DNA of 64,000 bases from Ceratothoa steindachneri (taxonomy: Eukaryota; Arthropoda; Malacostraca; Isopoda; Cymothoidae), in NCBI GenBank assembly GCA_963969495.1, contig OZ018326.1:176923056-176987055 (forward strand), read 5' to 3'. The translations under genes and the position numbers were made by a program. The notes under the pieces were generated by a model. It saw only the letters and a list, made by a program, of their open reading frames with translations, ran no database searches and had not been told where the DNA came from. Shown here in pieces: positions 45,441 through 59,200 of this stretch (positions within the stretch are counted from its first letter, which is position 1; each line of letters starts with the position of its first letter).

Positions 45441-48400
45441 AAAAAGGTAAAACCAAAATGGTTTTGGCTTTCCTCCGTCTCTTCTCTAAAATAAGTGATG
45501 CCGAGATTAAAGCCACATATTTGGAGGCTTTCAGCTTCGTCAGTTTAGAGCCGATGAGGACTTCGAGGCAACATGAAATGGAACTGCAGCCCCCCTATGC
45601 TGACTGACTTCTGCTGGAACCTGAAGCGTGAGACACTTGAGACATCTCGCAAACGAAGAAGTTACGACTAAAATGAAGGTTAATACATTATATAATGATA
45701 ACAAACATGCTGAAAATTTATATATTTTTTAATTAATTACAATCCACACATTTAATCTGACTTTGGGAGCGAAAGAATTTTATGGTATCGTGGAAATCTG
45801 TATCAATTGCATACTTATTAAATCGGCCATTTAAAAGAAATATTAGGTAAGGGATTTTTTTTTATTAAATTCGAATTCAGCACCCTCAACTTCATAATAA
45901 AATGCACATGAGATCTATGTCTTTTTATTTGACACTGAAATTCATTGTACCGTGTTATAGAAGTACTCGAAAACGAATTAATTGTTAAATTACAAACGAA
46001 AGCCTGCAGAATTTTATCTAATGGTTTCAGTTATTTACAAGATATGTAGTAAAAATTACCTTACATTTTCCAATAGGAAGATCTACTATCAAAAAGAAAG
46101 CTATTAATTATCTAGTAATAGGAGATGATAAACGAGCCCTATCACTTTAGCTTGATGGTGCCTTTTCATTCAATTTGTACGACCGTCTTTAAAGGATATG
46201 GTTATAATTCAAATTCCCAAACTCATCAATTTAAAATACTTTTGTGAGGACAAAGAAATAAAGAGCATAGAAGATACAAGAGTATTTTCTCTTAGAAAAA
46301 TCAAGTTAGGCTATTAGTGAGGAAAAGCGATTGATACATGTTTATTAGACCACATATGGGTGATAAAAAAGGGCGATTTTAATATTCTACCTCAAGAATC
46401 GTGTCGATTTCACTCTAAAAGTTTAATATAACCTCCAAAATCACATATTTACAAAGTGGACGAGCAAACAAGAAGAGGAAAGTAAACACCTTGGCGAAGC
46501 TTTTATAAGTAACTTATAACCATTTTTAATTAGAGAGAAATGCCCTTAAGTCTAACTTAATCTTTACAGGTCCATATAGGAGTGTGGAATAATAATCAAT
46601 TGCTAAAAAAACGGCCGTTATTATATAATATAATGAAATATATACTAAAGGGCTTCCGTCAGAACGGATTCAAGTAGCACTTAGTCTATAGTGAATTCAA
46701 TGTGCTCAATTATATCGGTTTCTTAATATTTCGTAGTATTAAAAATTCATAAGATTTACAGCATATTTTCATGATGCAATATTATAATTTAAGGTATTAT
46801 GTAACAATTAAAAAAGTAGCCCCGGATAGAGCGTTTGTGAGAAGTTCGTGAGGAAATAACTGAAGATACATGAGATGAAAATGCTTTGTAGATCAAAATA
46901 TAGTCCAAGTAGTCTAAGATGTAAAAGTCTCCAGGATCATATCAGCATCTCTTCTACGACGTCCTACAGTAAGCGATTGGGTGGAAAGTTTGCGCAGTGT
47001 TTGAAGTCAGCTACCTACACCATGAATACCCTGTTTGCAGAGAAATTTTTCCTTACTATAGTTACTACTGGTGTACAAGAAAAAGATAGAAGAGTGGGGT
47101 TCTAATTATTATTTGTTCATTCACTTGATGTGGAGTCGTTAAAAGCTGCATCACTCTTTCAGATATTAAATGGAGAGGTAATTAGCACGCAATTTTGCCC
47201 ATGAAAGGCCACCTCAAACCTGAACTGCGTCCATACCTACATGAGACCTATGTATGTACATTACATTACACGATAGTTCTTCACGATCATCCGTCGATGT
47301 TTTCAGATATCTAGAATTGTGCAATCTGCTCAAAAATTGTGATGTTACTTTGTCCGTTAATTTTTAAAAAATCGATACTTTTTAATGTCTCACACCTCTC
47401 CCTGATAAGATGAAAGCTACAATATTTACTGTTACCATTTTGGCCATTATGGCAAACTTCAATCTATGGAATAGAGGTATATTTTTTATCCAGTGCATTT
47501 CGCAACAATAACTGATTTTTCTATGTTTATAAGCAAGAATATCGAGCAAGTTCGGGCTTATGAAAACAAAACAAAAAATCACCCAACTATGAATAAATCA
47601 TCTAAAGTTAGGCTAATCTAATCATAAATGCTAAAAATAATTTTAAATAGCAATTAAAATTTGTTGTACAGTGAAATTTGTTTGAATAAAAGCCAATCTT
47701 TCTGATGTTTCATCCTAACTCCACTCAGGGAAAGAGTATGATTGCTAAACACCTTTTTCTCTTATGGATTTCATTTTGGTAAATAGTTCAATCATATATT
47801 TCATTGGAATTCTCCTGCTAACTTAGGGAAATTTTTAGTGTTGAAATTTTATTATTTAACTTTTCTTATAACTATCTTAGTAGATCTTTTTTGGGAGATA
47901 AATTTCTTCTTTTTCTCTTGGAATTGCATCTCTCATTGAAATATCTAATTTATTTGCACAACATGGAATTTAAATTTTAAAAATAGTCAAACATTTAAAT
48001 TTAGTAGTAAAATCTGACTCATACTGACATAAACATTATGCTAATTTTGAGTAGACAATTAATGAGATCACCCGTCAGTTAGATGTTGTCTATCCCTCAA
48101 GAAACAATAAGGTGTAGGATGGGTAAACATCTTTCAGCTGAGAATGGAAGCTTATGTACCCTTTCCAACCGATCAGTAATTATTTATCTTCCACACAATT
48201 TTGTTCATTATATTTTCCCCACTTTCTAAAGAGAACACTCCTAACAACTTTTTTCTCTTCTTAGTTTAATTAACAACATCAGCAAGAGCACTTATAAAAT
48301 ATTGTCGAGATTTGAAGAAAGTAACTTTATTATGAAGGAAATTATCTTGATTAATCATATTTTCTTAAATAAATCTGGAAAGGTGATAGTTTGGAATTTA

Positions 48401-50689
48401 TATCTCTCCATGTCATATCGCCTCCTGAAACTTCAGCTGGTTTTCAAAGAAGCGAATATCGATAATTTATTGCGTTCTATTGAATCACATTCTATTGGTA
48501 TCTCTTTGAAATTTTAAATTAAAGTGGTATGTATATTGCGTTGCATGTCTTTTTGCGCCAAAGAAAAACCGAATAATTTATCGAAATATTTATTTCCTAT
48601 TAAAAGATAAGCTTATAATAAGAAATTATGCTTAATTTAATTTCCAAAGTTTTGTTGAATCTTTTCACTCTCTTATTACAAAATATGAACCTTAAATCTC
48701 TTGTGATTTATTCCTAATAGTTCAACTATCAATTTTTTGATCAAAAAATGCTGTTGTCTAATCTGTCAAATTTAAGTAAGTTTTCTGCCTTATATTTGCA
48801 GGAGTTATAATATAATATTTTCACAAAAGTTAGTAAGGAATTGTCGTGCTTGAAGTTAGCTAATAGGTGTTTGAAAACCTGCATTTTATGCAGTGGCTCT
48901 ACATTAGGAACAAAATTAACCGCTGCAAAATTGGAAAACATCAGTTTTGGAATGTTTTATGAGCCTTAGCTAAAAGTATATATTTTTTATATCTATTTTT
49001 ATTATTGTCATTTACATTCTTGTTCCACTTTCTTTGAATAAATTATTAAAAATGCTATAATTATGGGAATGACTAAATAAACATGTTTAATGTATTGAGA
49101 ATTATGTAACTAAAATGCTATGGCGAGATTTATTATCAAATTATAGAATTATAAACATCATAGACTTTACAATTCGCTCTATTGATAATCGTGAAATAAT
49201 GAGAAAAGTAGGATAAGGTAACTTACGAGGCCCCTAATGTTAAAAACAAGATAAATAAATATCGTTTAATTTTGTGTTTTTAACTAGTGAATAGCTGTTT
49301 ACTCACTACTGTTTCTTCATTTTTGCTATTAAGACGCGCTTATTTTGTTAGCAACACATTAAAAGGTAACATTTAGTTCCTGAATCAGTTTGTGAACTGA
49401 TGAGGTTTTTATAGCAAAACAAGTCTTCTTCAATTATCTTTCACTATTAGACTCCTTACTACTTAAAACCTTTTATTATCTAGTGGTACGAAGCCATTTT
49501 CGTGTTAGTTAATGCTTTTTTAGTTTTATTTGACAGAGGAGAGTCTATTATTGTGGTTTAATATTAAGACGAACAATTAGGAGATGGAAACGCGTCATAT
49601 CTCAGCCCCCACTAAATAGAAATTCTTCTATGATAGTTAGCCGTCTGCTACAATTTATTGTGGATAGATTTTTTAAACTTGTATCAAATTTTGTAAAATG
49701 ACAAAACTTTATTGAAATTGTTTGCCCCATTTCTGATGTTTTTGTTCCCTTCTGATCAATCTTGAGCTCACGAGATTAATCAGCAAACTGCACAAAAGAA
49801 ATTTTAATGTGGTTTAAAGGGTTATGTTACCTCAGCCTAGCTACCCTCCTCTTATTTGTATATATTTTTGTTATTCATTTTCCCCATTTATTTTTTACCT
49901 TATTCTTCTGTATAAATTCGAAAGCCTCGACTGGTTCCGGATGCCTTCCATAATGCATCCCTATATAACTTTTACTTCAGAAATAAAAATTAATTGATCG
50001 CTCATCTAAGCAATTTCACTTATATTGCTATTATAAAACTAACAAGATATTTGGCTTTACCAGTTCACTTTTCTGTTTTTCACTGCGTTTTGTTTACAAA
50101 GTAGGAAAATATTTTAATGTATATATATATATATCCACTCAAAATTCCCGTTCAGGAATTTTGTTGTTTGGAATTTTCTAGATTCTTACAAATAAAATTT
50201 ATATATCTGGGGGATTTAGAGCAATCAATTCTTGTATTGTAAAAAATAGAACAGCACTGAAGAATGAGCTCTCACTAGTTTGCGGATACCGCAAGGAGTG
50301 TCTAGTGTATTGAATAAATTAAAGCTGGAATTCCCGGCCGCTACGGTCAAATTGGACAAGGAATCTTCTCAAGGACTGCTTACTTTATAAGAGCTCTCTA
50401 AGGCAAATATGCCAAATTAAATGGCCAATCATATGAGGACAGTAAATAATTCCGATAATGTAGGGAGAAGTTTTACTCGATAAATAAACAGAGCCGAACA
50501 TAGGAAGAGGGTTAACTTTTAACTAAATAAGTAAGCATATTTAAATTTCAGAACAAATTAATGCCAAAGAAGAGACAACTATTGTAGAATCATAAGTAAT
50601 AAAATTTGACTATTAGTTTACACAAGAATCCCTTAGAATCGGCAAAATAAGGTATTTACCAAGTGGTTGTACAGATAAAATCATTGCGG
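45441..50689. other. 5.2 kb mostly AT-rich, one GC-richer patch
   Basis: A GC-richer patch at 45,450-45,680 borders the Penelope-like fragment. It is partly open on both strands but none of its frames match a family I know. The rest, including frames at 46,875-47,105, 48,302-48,517 and 48,741-48,941, shows no motif. A short (TA)n lies near 50,118-50,134. Confidence 0.45.
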
Positions 50690-51113
50690 GGATTCAGTCT
50701 GTGAAACAAAGGGACGACGAAGCACCTTCCTATGTCAAAAGAAAGCTCTAACGTCAAGTTCGGAATGGATACGAGTTCATACGAATTATTCCCATTGGTC
50801 TGAAATTAATTACCTATTTGAATGCCAAATAAAAACGTGTAATCCTTTGTAGGAATATTCTAGCGATACTACGTAACAACCCGTCAATATTTAAAAAAAC
50901 ATCTATCTAAATGAAAAACTGCGTGTCTTGTTCGATGAAATGGAGGTAGGCTTTAAATATTATTTGGTCCATTTTAACAAAAATCAACTTTTGCGAACGA
51001 AAAAAATATCACATCTGATCGAGAAGTGTGTAAAAATACTTTGTCAACTACCAATTTCAGGAAGAAACGCATGGGAAAACGACTTGAAAAGGGAAGTGGC
51101 CGTGAGGTTTTAA
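50690..51113 (+). pseudogene. possible decayed reading frame, unknown
   Basis: One frame reads IQSVKQRDDEAPSYVKRKL, then VRNGYEFIRIIPIGLKLITY near 50,760-50,820, and after changes of frame NEKLRVLFDEMEVGFKYYL (50,910-50,965), RTKKISHLIEKC and LPISGRNAWENDLKREVA with a stop at 51,111. The text looks protein-like and mildly gag-like, but I cannot name a family. Chance openness cannot be excluded. Confidence 0.25.
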
Positions 51114-53889
51114 ATAGTCGTGTATATTGTCTAAGTATTAATGCATACAGTATTGAGAACTAATTTTGCGACTTATTACGCATACCAAACCTTGAGCGGT
51201 TGGCCTTAATACCCTTACTGAAACTTGCCCACAAACAAAATCTAAGGGCTTCACAAAAGAGTATCACTTTGGGAGATTTCAGTTCTTTAATAAAGGCCGA
51301 CATGGGACATTGAGCGTAGGAGATTTGATCGTCATAAAAGAGCATTTGGATAAAACAATTGTAAGACCTACCAATAGGAATTTCAGAGGTATAAGCGATT
51401 GCCATAGGTGCAAATAAAACAAACTTTAACTTCGTATGTGTTTGTAGTTCGCCGTGGTAAACTGAACAAACCTACGAATACCTGTTTGAGTTTTTGGCTG
51501 ATCTCACCAGAAATCGATGGGCTCTTCTTTGGGGTGATCTAAATTACTCAATATGAAATAGGAAATTAATATAGAGGACACACTAGTTCTACAATTACTT
51601 CGTTTCCTAAAAGAAAAGTTGTTCTGTCCTAAAGGTTAAAAGTCTAAACAATAGAAAGAGTAACTACCCGTAAAATAACATGGCTACCCCCGAAAATAGA
51701 TAAGGTCCGCCATCCGTTTATAGATATAGGCCCTAGTCTCTATGCATTACAAGGTTACTAACGTCAAATTTAAATCGACTTTCTTAAATGATTCTTTTTA
51801 CTTTTTAGTTAAAAACTAATATTCTTGGTCAAGTTGGATAGAAAGAAAAACCATTAAACCTGCACATGATTTTTGTGAGTTACGTGATTCTGAGATGCAC
51901 ACTCTAAATAAATCCAACCTTTGAAACAATGGTCAAAATTACAAAAAGGAGGAGACTAGTTAAAATTATTAAAAAAAAACAAATGTATCTGATAGGAAAA
52001 ATCAAACGAAAACTATAAAAAATCATTTAATAGCATTGTTAAACTTTATTAGAAAAGCATTTCATATAGTGGTCCAACTTCAGCAGTTCAATCCTGATTT
52101 TCTTTGTTGAGTAAGATTCGTCGAATGGCTACTTCGATAAATCCGCCCTATTGCGAGAGTATTGATGTGATTGTTGACGAGGCAATAAAAACAAACTAGT
52201 GTTATGTGCAATGGAATTTATTTATTATTAGATCATATTAAATTTATTGGTTGATGTCTAGAATATATTTGATTACTTCCCTTGCCTTGCCTAATCGTAA
52301 CTTTTGTTTCCTTTTAATTTCAACACTATTAGAAAATCTGATGAAAATTCGCCATTGATTTAGGATTTAAAATAAAACCTGCGATTAAACAAGGAAATAT
52401 GTAAATTATTTCTTACTTTTTCAAATCTAATCACTAAAAGTGTGGTCGTTTTTTTGTGGGACAATATGTATCTTTCGATTTATATTTATTGGTCTCAATT
52501 AAAGCTTACTAGATTAGTCTAAATTTATAAGGGAGATGGCTTGTTTCATCGTTAAAACAGATTAAGATGGTGGAAACATAGAGCGAACTTACTTTTCCAA
52601 GGAAATGAGGTGGTAAAAAGGAATAACAAAAAAAGAAAAGAGATAAAAATTTAAAAGCAATTGAAAATCTCATTAACTTTAAATGCCCACCAAAGCTGGT
52701 AGATTATAAAACTCCTCGAAAAAATTTAATAATTCTGATGTAGTCTTATTTAAAGGGGTAAGTGAGACTGAAAAGAGAAAGGGTGGACAGCAAGAGTCAA
52801 AGGAGAAGAAGAAGGAGATGATAACTAGGAGGAAACAAAGAGAGAGAAATGGGAATTACCACAAATGCCAATGAGTACGTGTATGTAAAATACAAAGAGG
52901 GTGATTGAGGAGTTTGGAAATATGGGCCCTGATCATTTGTGGTTTGATTTTTGAGGGGGAAAATATATAAAATGTCTATTAAGATGCTAATCCTTATTGG
53001 GTCTAAAAGAAGAATTCATCGATATTTAGTTAAAAAGTGTCACCTGGGGTGCCATAAAATCTCTAAACCTATCTATGATGTCATTCATACAAAGGAACAG
53101 TGTAAGGATCGTTATTGTATATAACGTTACACAACCAAACATATTGACGTCGGATATACAAAAATAAATGCATAACGCCGCCAAGAATTACTTTTTTTTA
53201 CCTCTGCATGTGAACAATGCTCTGACGAAACTTCTTTCATTTCACTTTTCTTTTGTATTCCTTGAATGATATTCTCTTTCAAATTGCAGCCCTAATTTTT
53301 GTTTGCCCCCATAAATAAGGCTAATGCTGCTCTAAGCCTCAAATTATGACCCAGATAAATTTAAATTTACTGCAAATTTGCGTTTGGCTCTGGCTCCGCT
53401 GACAGCAAATTTCTAGCGGCTATTTATATGCGTCAAAAATTAATCCTCATTTTACGATTAAAAACGTTAGTATAATACTGAGTTTGACATCGTACTAATT
53501 TTATTCAGCTACCGAGTAAGCTAAAATGAAGTGGTTAAGGGATATAAAAGCCTTACAGTTTAATTTTAATTTATTCATTCTAATTTTTCTTGTAAAGGAG
53601 ATTTGCAAAAGACATAAATTGCTTATTTAGCTAGAGAATCGCTTGTGATTGGTGTTCTTGGAGGCGTTTGTAAGGAAAAGAGCTTTGACCACTATAGCTA
53701 AATAGAAACAAACTCTTAAACTACATGAGCCATCATGGCCATCATTGTCTAGTGTCTATTATTTTGATCACATTCTTCTATTTTTATTTAAGAACAGTTA
53801 TTTATAGAGTGCAATCAATATTTATACACGCATTATTATATGTATTATATGTAAGAAATAAATTAAAACAATATTTAATTATGGCTTTC
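51114..53889. other. AT-rich DNA, nothing recognised
   Basis: Frames at 51,160-51,405 (minus) and 53,725 onward (plus) were read. The last ~110 bp of the latter belong to the pseudogene at 53,890. Purine-rich sequence lies at 52,760-52,860. Confidence 0.45.
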
Positions 53890-56215
53890 AAACATAGAAT
53901 GCGTCATGAAATTAAAAGCCTTTTCTTTGGCCCACCCTGCACCATAAGTAAACGAGTGTTGACAACTTATAAAGATGTTATAAAATATGTTTTGTTCGGG
54001 TGAGAAAAGAAAAAGAACCGCAATAGAAAAGACCGGAAATTAAACAAATTATCACATAAGTAGCAGAGTAGTTAATTTCTATTTGGGAAACGGCATCAAT
54101 CCCTTGTGTTTCAATAGAAATATATAAAAAAAGAATCTGAAATTATTATTAAAATATCAGGCTTTAATGATAATTATTAGCAGGAAAAATGTGATATGAT
54201 TCGAACAGAAATGGGACGATTTTACAAAGAATGACGAACAATTGTTTGATGTTTCGTGTTGTAAATGCGATAGCTTTGAAAACTGTTCTGGTAGCAAAGA
54301 AAAAAAGGTGCTGCCATTAGAGCAAATGCTTCTGGATGACCAATGACCATATAGGAAAATGGCAATAGGTAATATCGATCAACCTCAATCAAAGAAAATT
54401 ATTCAGTATGCAGTTTGGAAGAGTCGTGAGTATTGTCTCTTAAATCAACCATCTACTTAGATAATATCGAAGTGATTCTTCCCTCATCCAGCACAGAAAT
54501 AGGATCTGCTGACGAAGGTAGCAACTATGAGCTTCCCTTATGCGTAAGACACAGAGAAGTAAACAAAATAATGGAATCTAAGAATCCATTCTAACGAAAA
54601 AATTGTCAAAATTTGCGTTGGCATGTGACGGGACTAGTGTGGCTGATCTAGATGCAGCTTTAATAACAAGTTGAATCATTAAGGACCTATCGTCAATTGA
54701 AGCCAAAGAAACATCCCTAGTTGTTGACAGGTCAAAGGTTAGAAGAATGCGTGTCAAAGAACGTATTACACTACAGCAAGAAATTAGATCGGATAAGCCA
54801 TTATATTCTCTTTATTTTGATGGCAGAAAAGATAGCCCATTTGTTGTTAAGATGATGGAAGGAACGCATCACAAGAATAAGATAATGGAAGAGCACATCT
54901 CTATGATAGAAGAACCTGGCTCAGGATACCTTGGACATCTGATAATGAAGACAGTGTGTGTAAAAGCTATATGCGATGCAATATTCTCGTATCTAGAAGC
55001 AAATAACATCGCAACTAATGAACTCGTTGTTGTGGGATGCGATTCAACGGCAGTGAATACAGAAACAAAAGGTGTGCTCAGAATATTGGAAGAAAAAATT
55101 AATAGACCACTGCATTGGTTTATTTGCCAGTTCCATGCAAATGAACTCCCATTGTGCCAGCTCATCAACAATTTGGATGGGAAAACAACGGGGCTTCGTC
55201 GATTTGTCGGACCTAAGGGGAAAAAACTGAATAGATGTGAGACTCTAACTGTTGTATTGACCACTGCATTGGTTTATTTTCCAAGTTCCATGCAAATGAA
55301 CTCCCATTGCGCCATCTCATCAACAATTTGGATGGGAAAACAACGGGGCTTCGTCGATTTGTCGGACCTAATGGGAAACAACTGGATAGATGTGAGACTC
55401 TAACTGTTGTTCAATTTGAGCCAATTGCGACTAATTTGCCATCTGCCGACAGAGAAAATCTAAGCACCGTTCAAAGGTATCTGTTTGATATCCTTCTATC
55501 TATCTCACAAGGTAAATGTTCTGCTGAAATGGCTCGTAAGAGTTCTGTAAAAATGTCGCATGCACGATGGCTTATAAGGGCAAATCGGATACTTCGATTA
55601 TATGTTTCGACTTCCAACCATTCTAAAACACTGAAATCTATTGTTATGTTCATTGTGAAGCTGTATGCACCATGATGGTTTATAAAAAAAGCTAACTCTT
55701 CTTCGCAAGATGAAGCGCTCAACCTCTTTAAAACAGTGCACTCACAGTGAGGGATGAACAAACAGATTGAAGATATAGTTTGTCCCAGTGAATTAAAGGA
55801 ATGCCTAATTTGCATATGTGGAAAACATTCTTCTCCGTATGATTCAAGACGAAAGAAATCATATCCGAAAACTCGCATGGAGAAGAATTATAAAAGCACG
55901 AAAAGATTATAATGTGAAATCAATACGCACTTTCAACATTCCAGAAATAAACTGTAAAGCTGACGACTACATCCAATTAATTAATTTAGGGTAGACCGAA
56001 CCTTCGCTGAGGAGGACTTTCTCTGATGACCAACTTAAAGATTTTATGCGCCAACAACCTAAATTGGATATTTCGAAGTTTCCATGTTCCACACAATCGG
56101 TTAGAAGGTGCTTTAAACTGGTCACAGAAGCGTCACTAGCAGTTTCTAGCGAAGACAATCGAACGGCTATAAAAGGAGTAGAATAGGTCCAGGCGAAAAA
56201 TACCCTCATTTGATA
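53890..56215 (+). pseudogene. multicopy conserved gene of unknown function, decayed
   Basis: This is a ~2.3-kb single-exon relic of a protein family I remember as highly repeated in invertebrate genomes and unnamed. Order: SKRVLTTYKDVIKYVLF (53,948-54,000); LISIWETASIPCVS (54,073-54,115); a Cys-rich LFDVSCCKCDSFENC (54,243-54,290); MAIGNIDQPQSKKI. Then come ALACDGTSVADLDAAL, an open stretch from 54,747 with YSLYFDGRKDSPFVV, GYLGHL, LVVVGCDSTAVNTETKG, PLHWFICQFHANELPL and LDGKTTG. Later parts include SHARWLIRANRILRLYV, FSDDQLKDF and CSTQSVRRCFKLVTEASLAV (to 56,150). The spaced FDG, GCDST and CxxHxNE residues suggest an RNase-H-like, transposase-type fold, but that is inference. At least eight stops or shifts, plus the duplication at 55,106, inactivate it. 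Confidence 0.75.
55106..55413 (+). repeat. frameshifting tandem duplication inside the pseudogene
   Basis: Two adjacent copies of a ~154-bp segment start at 55,106 and 55,260 with ACCACTGCATTGGTTTATTT and end with GACTCTAACTGTTGT. The second copy has one extra base (TTTTCCAAG for TTTGCCAG). The offset (154-155) is not a multiple of three, so the reading frame changes. The copies differ at about ten positions, so the duplication is not very recent. Confidence 0.92.
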
Positions 56216-59200
56216 TCTAGAAGAAGGTCGTAATAAAAGGTAATAACACTACAAAAAGCTAACTGCATTGAATAAATGGATATTGACTAATAGTAAGCCA
56301 AACGTTACCTTTGAATATTGAACCTTTTTGTCAATTCTAGCGTGTGCTTTAAATGGTTTAGCGAACCATCCCATCCCTTTAACTCTATATTTGTTTTACC
56401 TTTTTTAAATCCTTTAATCCTCGGATTAGCCCGAGCCCCACAACCCTTTCAAACCTCTATTTATGTCAATATTTTCCGTCTTGTGTTTGTTGATAGTTAT
56501 TATTAATAAAACTCTATTTTATTAATGATAGCAATATTATTATCCTTGAGCTCAGTTCCACTTCTTAAGCATATCGAAGATACATAATATCGACCCGCCA
56601 GACATTCACGCACTCTAAAGATAATTAAAGAAGTTCCCTCAACGAATAGTTATATATAGTATATCGTCGAGAGTCCATTCTACGACAGACTAAGAAGATT
56701 TTATTTGATGTATTTAGGGCAAGGAGTGCAGGAAACTTCTACTGACCTATTCCCCACTTTCAGCGATGTTTACTTAGGAAAAAAATCTTAAATTTACCCA
56801 AGACATCTAAGGTTTTAGTGTAGAAGAAATTAAATCCATGTAAATAAAATCAAAACGAAATCAAATAGTAAAAAAAAAAAAAACATTCCAAGGAAGATCA
56901 AATAGTAGATAATGTTTCGGCCCAAGAATCAAAACATAAAGGAAAACTACTCATAATTGTAGAATAATACTCCTTTCATGAGTTGAGTTCTACTTTGTCA
57001 CGCATACGACGACCAAAGGATTCTTAAAATCAAGCAACCGGTTTGAATGAAAGTTCTATGTAAGTATTTTAAAATTACGTTCTTATTCGAGTAATATTTC
57101 AATTTTTCTTTCGTTTCCAAATTAGCGATGTTTAGTACAACAAAACTAAATGATAGGATTTAATTACTGCGATGAAACATGGCAAAAATTGAAGATAGAT
57201 TAATATTAAACAGTAAATTTACTCTTATACTTTGATTTTGACTGGTAATATTTCAACTAGTAGATTGCATAATGAAAGGCTTTCAATATCTTTTAGAAAA
57301 TATATAAAACATCCATAACTTTCACTATGGAAGCAGTTAGAAATAAGCAACTTACACTGTACACATTACATGACCTACCTTATACCATCCGTTACAACGT
57401 CTGCACTCTAGCTGATAGGTGGCACTCTGAGTCTCAAAAACCTAAGACACAAAACCTTTCTCGACAAAGCACTTATGACTGATCTGAATCGTCTGATGTT
57501 ATAAAAATAATTCTTTGAATATTTTTCTATTTCGAGCAATATTCCAATGAAAAATTTCAGAAGTTTACAGCATTTGTTATTGGATTCGAAGTATTCATTT
57601 TTTCTCGATGGAAAAGGATTTTTTTTTCTCTTATAGGCAAAAATAGAAATCTCAGCAATAAAAGCAGAGAAAAATGTTCAAAATGAGAAACCTTTGTTAA
57701 AATTTCTTAAGAAAATATTCAAACATCTATTTATATTATTTTGGAAATTAACTGATAATAAAATAAAAGATAATAATTACATTATTTATATAACATCCGC
57801 TGAAATATTGTAAATCAGAGTTTCTTCGCATGAGCAAATTTCAATGAAACCCTTTCCTAACATTGACGGCCGCTTGGGTTATTCTCATACTTTCATCAAG
57901 ATATTCTAGTGGTAATAATAACATTACCACAAGTATGATTAAATTTGGATTTATGAGTGCATATGCCTTTTTTTCATATTTATTCTCAGTTGATCTAAAT
58001 AAATATTCTCACCCACAACATTACGGGTGTTGAGAGCTTTGTTTGTAATTTCACCTAAAAAATTACTTATTTTATTCAACTTTTTTATATATTTGGATAT
58101 TTTCCTCCTTCACCTTTACAAAATCTTAAGTCCAATGATGAGAAAAGGTGATCACATACTATTCTTAAGGTTTAGCCAAATGTGAATCTATTTTCTAAAT
58201 TACAAAAAAAAAAATGTTTGATGAATGAACTTAAATAATCTTTTTCTCCTCGAAAAGCAATGTATGGTTCGGAAGAAAGACTCGAAAATTGAATCGGACA
58301 GTGAGAATCTGGAAGAACAACTCCCAGTAGAAAATATCACGCGTTAGCGCAGTACTCAGAAAGCTTCAGCATTAACTGACCAAGAGTCTCCAGGTAGGAG
58401 AAATGGTTCTTTCCTTAAACTCTCAATGTACAGAAACCGACACTCTTGGGGTTCTTAGTCTCTCTCTGCCTTTGACTCTGCTTATCAGGTTTTTTTAATT
58501 TAATTTAAAGCAATCCAACAATGGCATCTGCCGCAAGATTGTAAATAGACGCCTGTAAAGAAACTAATATCTATATAGAAAAGGGAAATAAGTGGAAGAT
58601 ACATAACGGCAGACAGATATAATGACCATTAAGTACTTAAGGCCAGGTAATGTTGCAGATTTAAGCTGCATCATGCTACATCTGCCCTTATAGTTAAATT
58701 TTCACATTTGGGCCTGGAGGATGTGCTAGTCCAGCATGTTTCACTGCTATACCATCCACACCCTTGTGCGTCAACGTATTGGGGAGAAATCAGATTCCCG
58801 TTTGGAAAGTTTTGGACGTAGTTGCTTGCGTTGCTTTTTAAGTTTAAACAAGTTACAAAAGTCCCTTGTTTATAACAAGTTTAAGATTTCGTAGAAGAGA
58901 GCCTAGTTGGCTTTACGGGACAGAGTAATTGTAGTTTAATTAAGAAGATTTAATTGCTCATCAATACTAATATTTATTGTGAACTTCCTTGAGCGATTTG
59001 TAGAAACAACAGGGCTTGTCAGAAAAGGCATTCACTTCCTCCAACTGCCAAAAAAAAGAAACCGTAAATTTATCTCATAGAAAACGCTTTTTTAATAGAA
59101 CTCAACAGCACACTAACTTCATCAATTCAGCATGCCTTCCAGTCTGTAATGCTCATTGTAAGATCTGCTGCTATTTATGTTCCACACATTTTTGCTTCCG

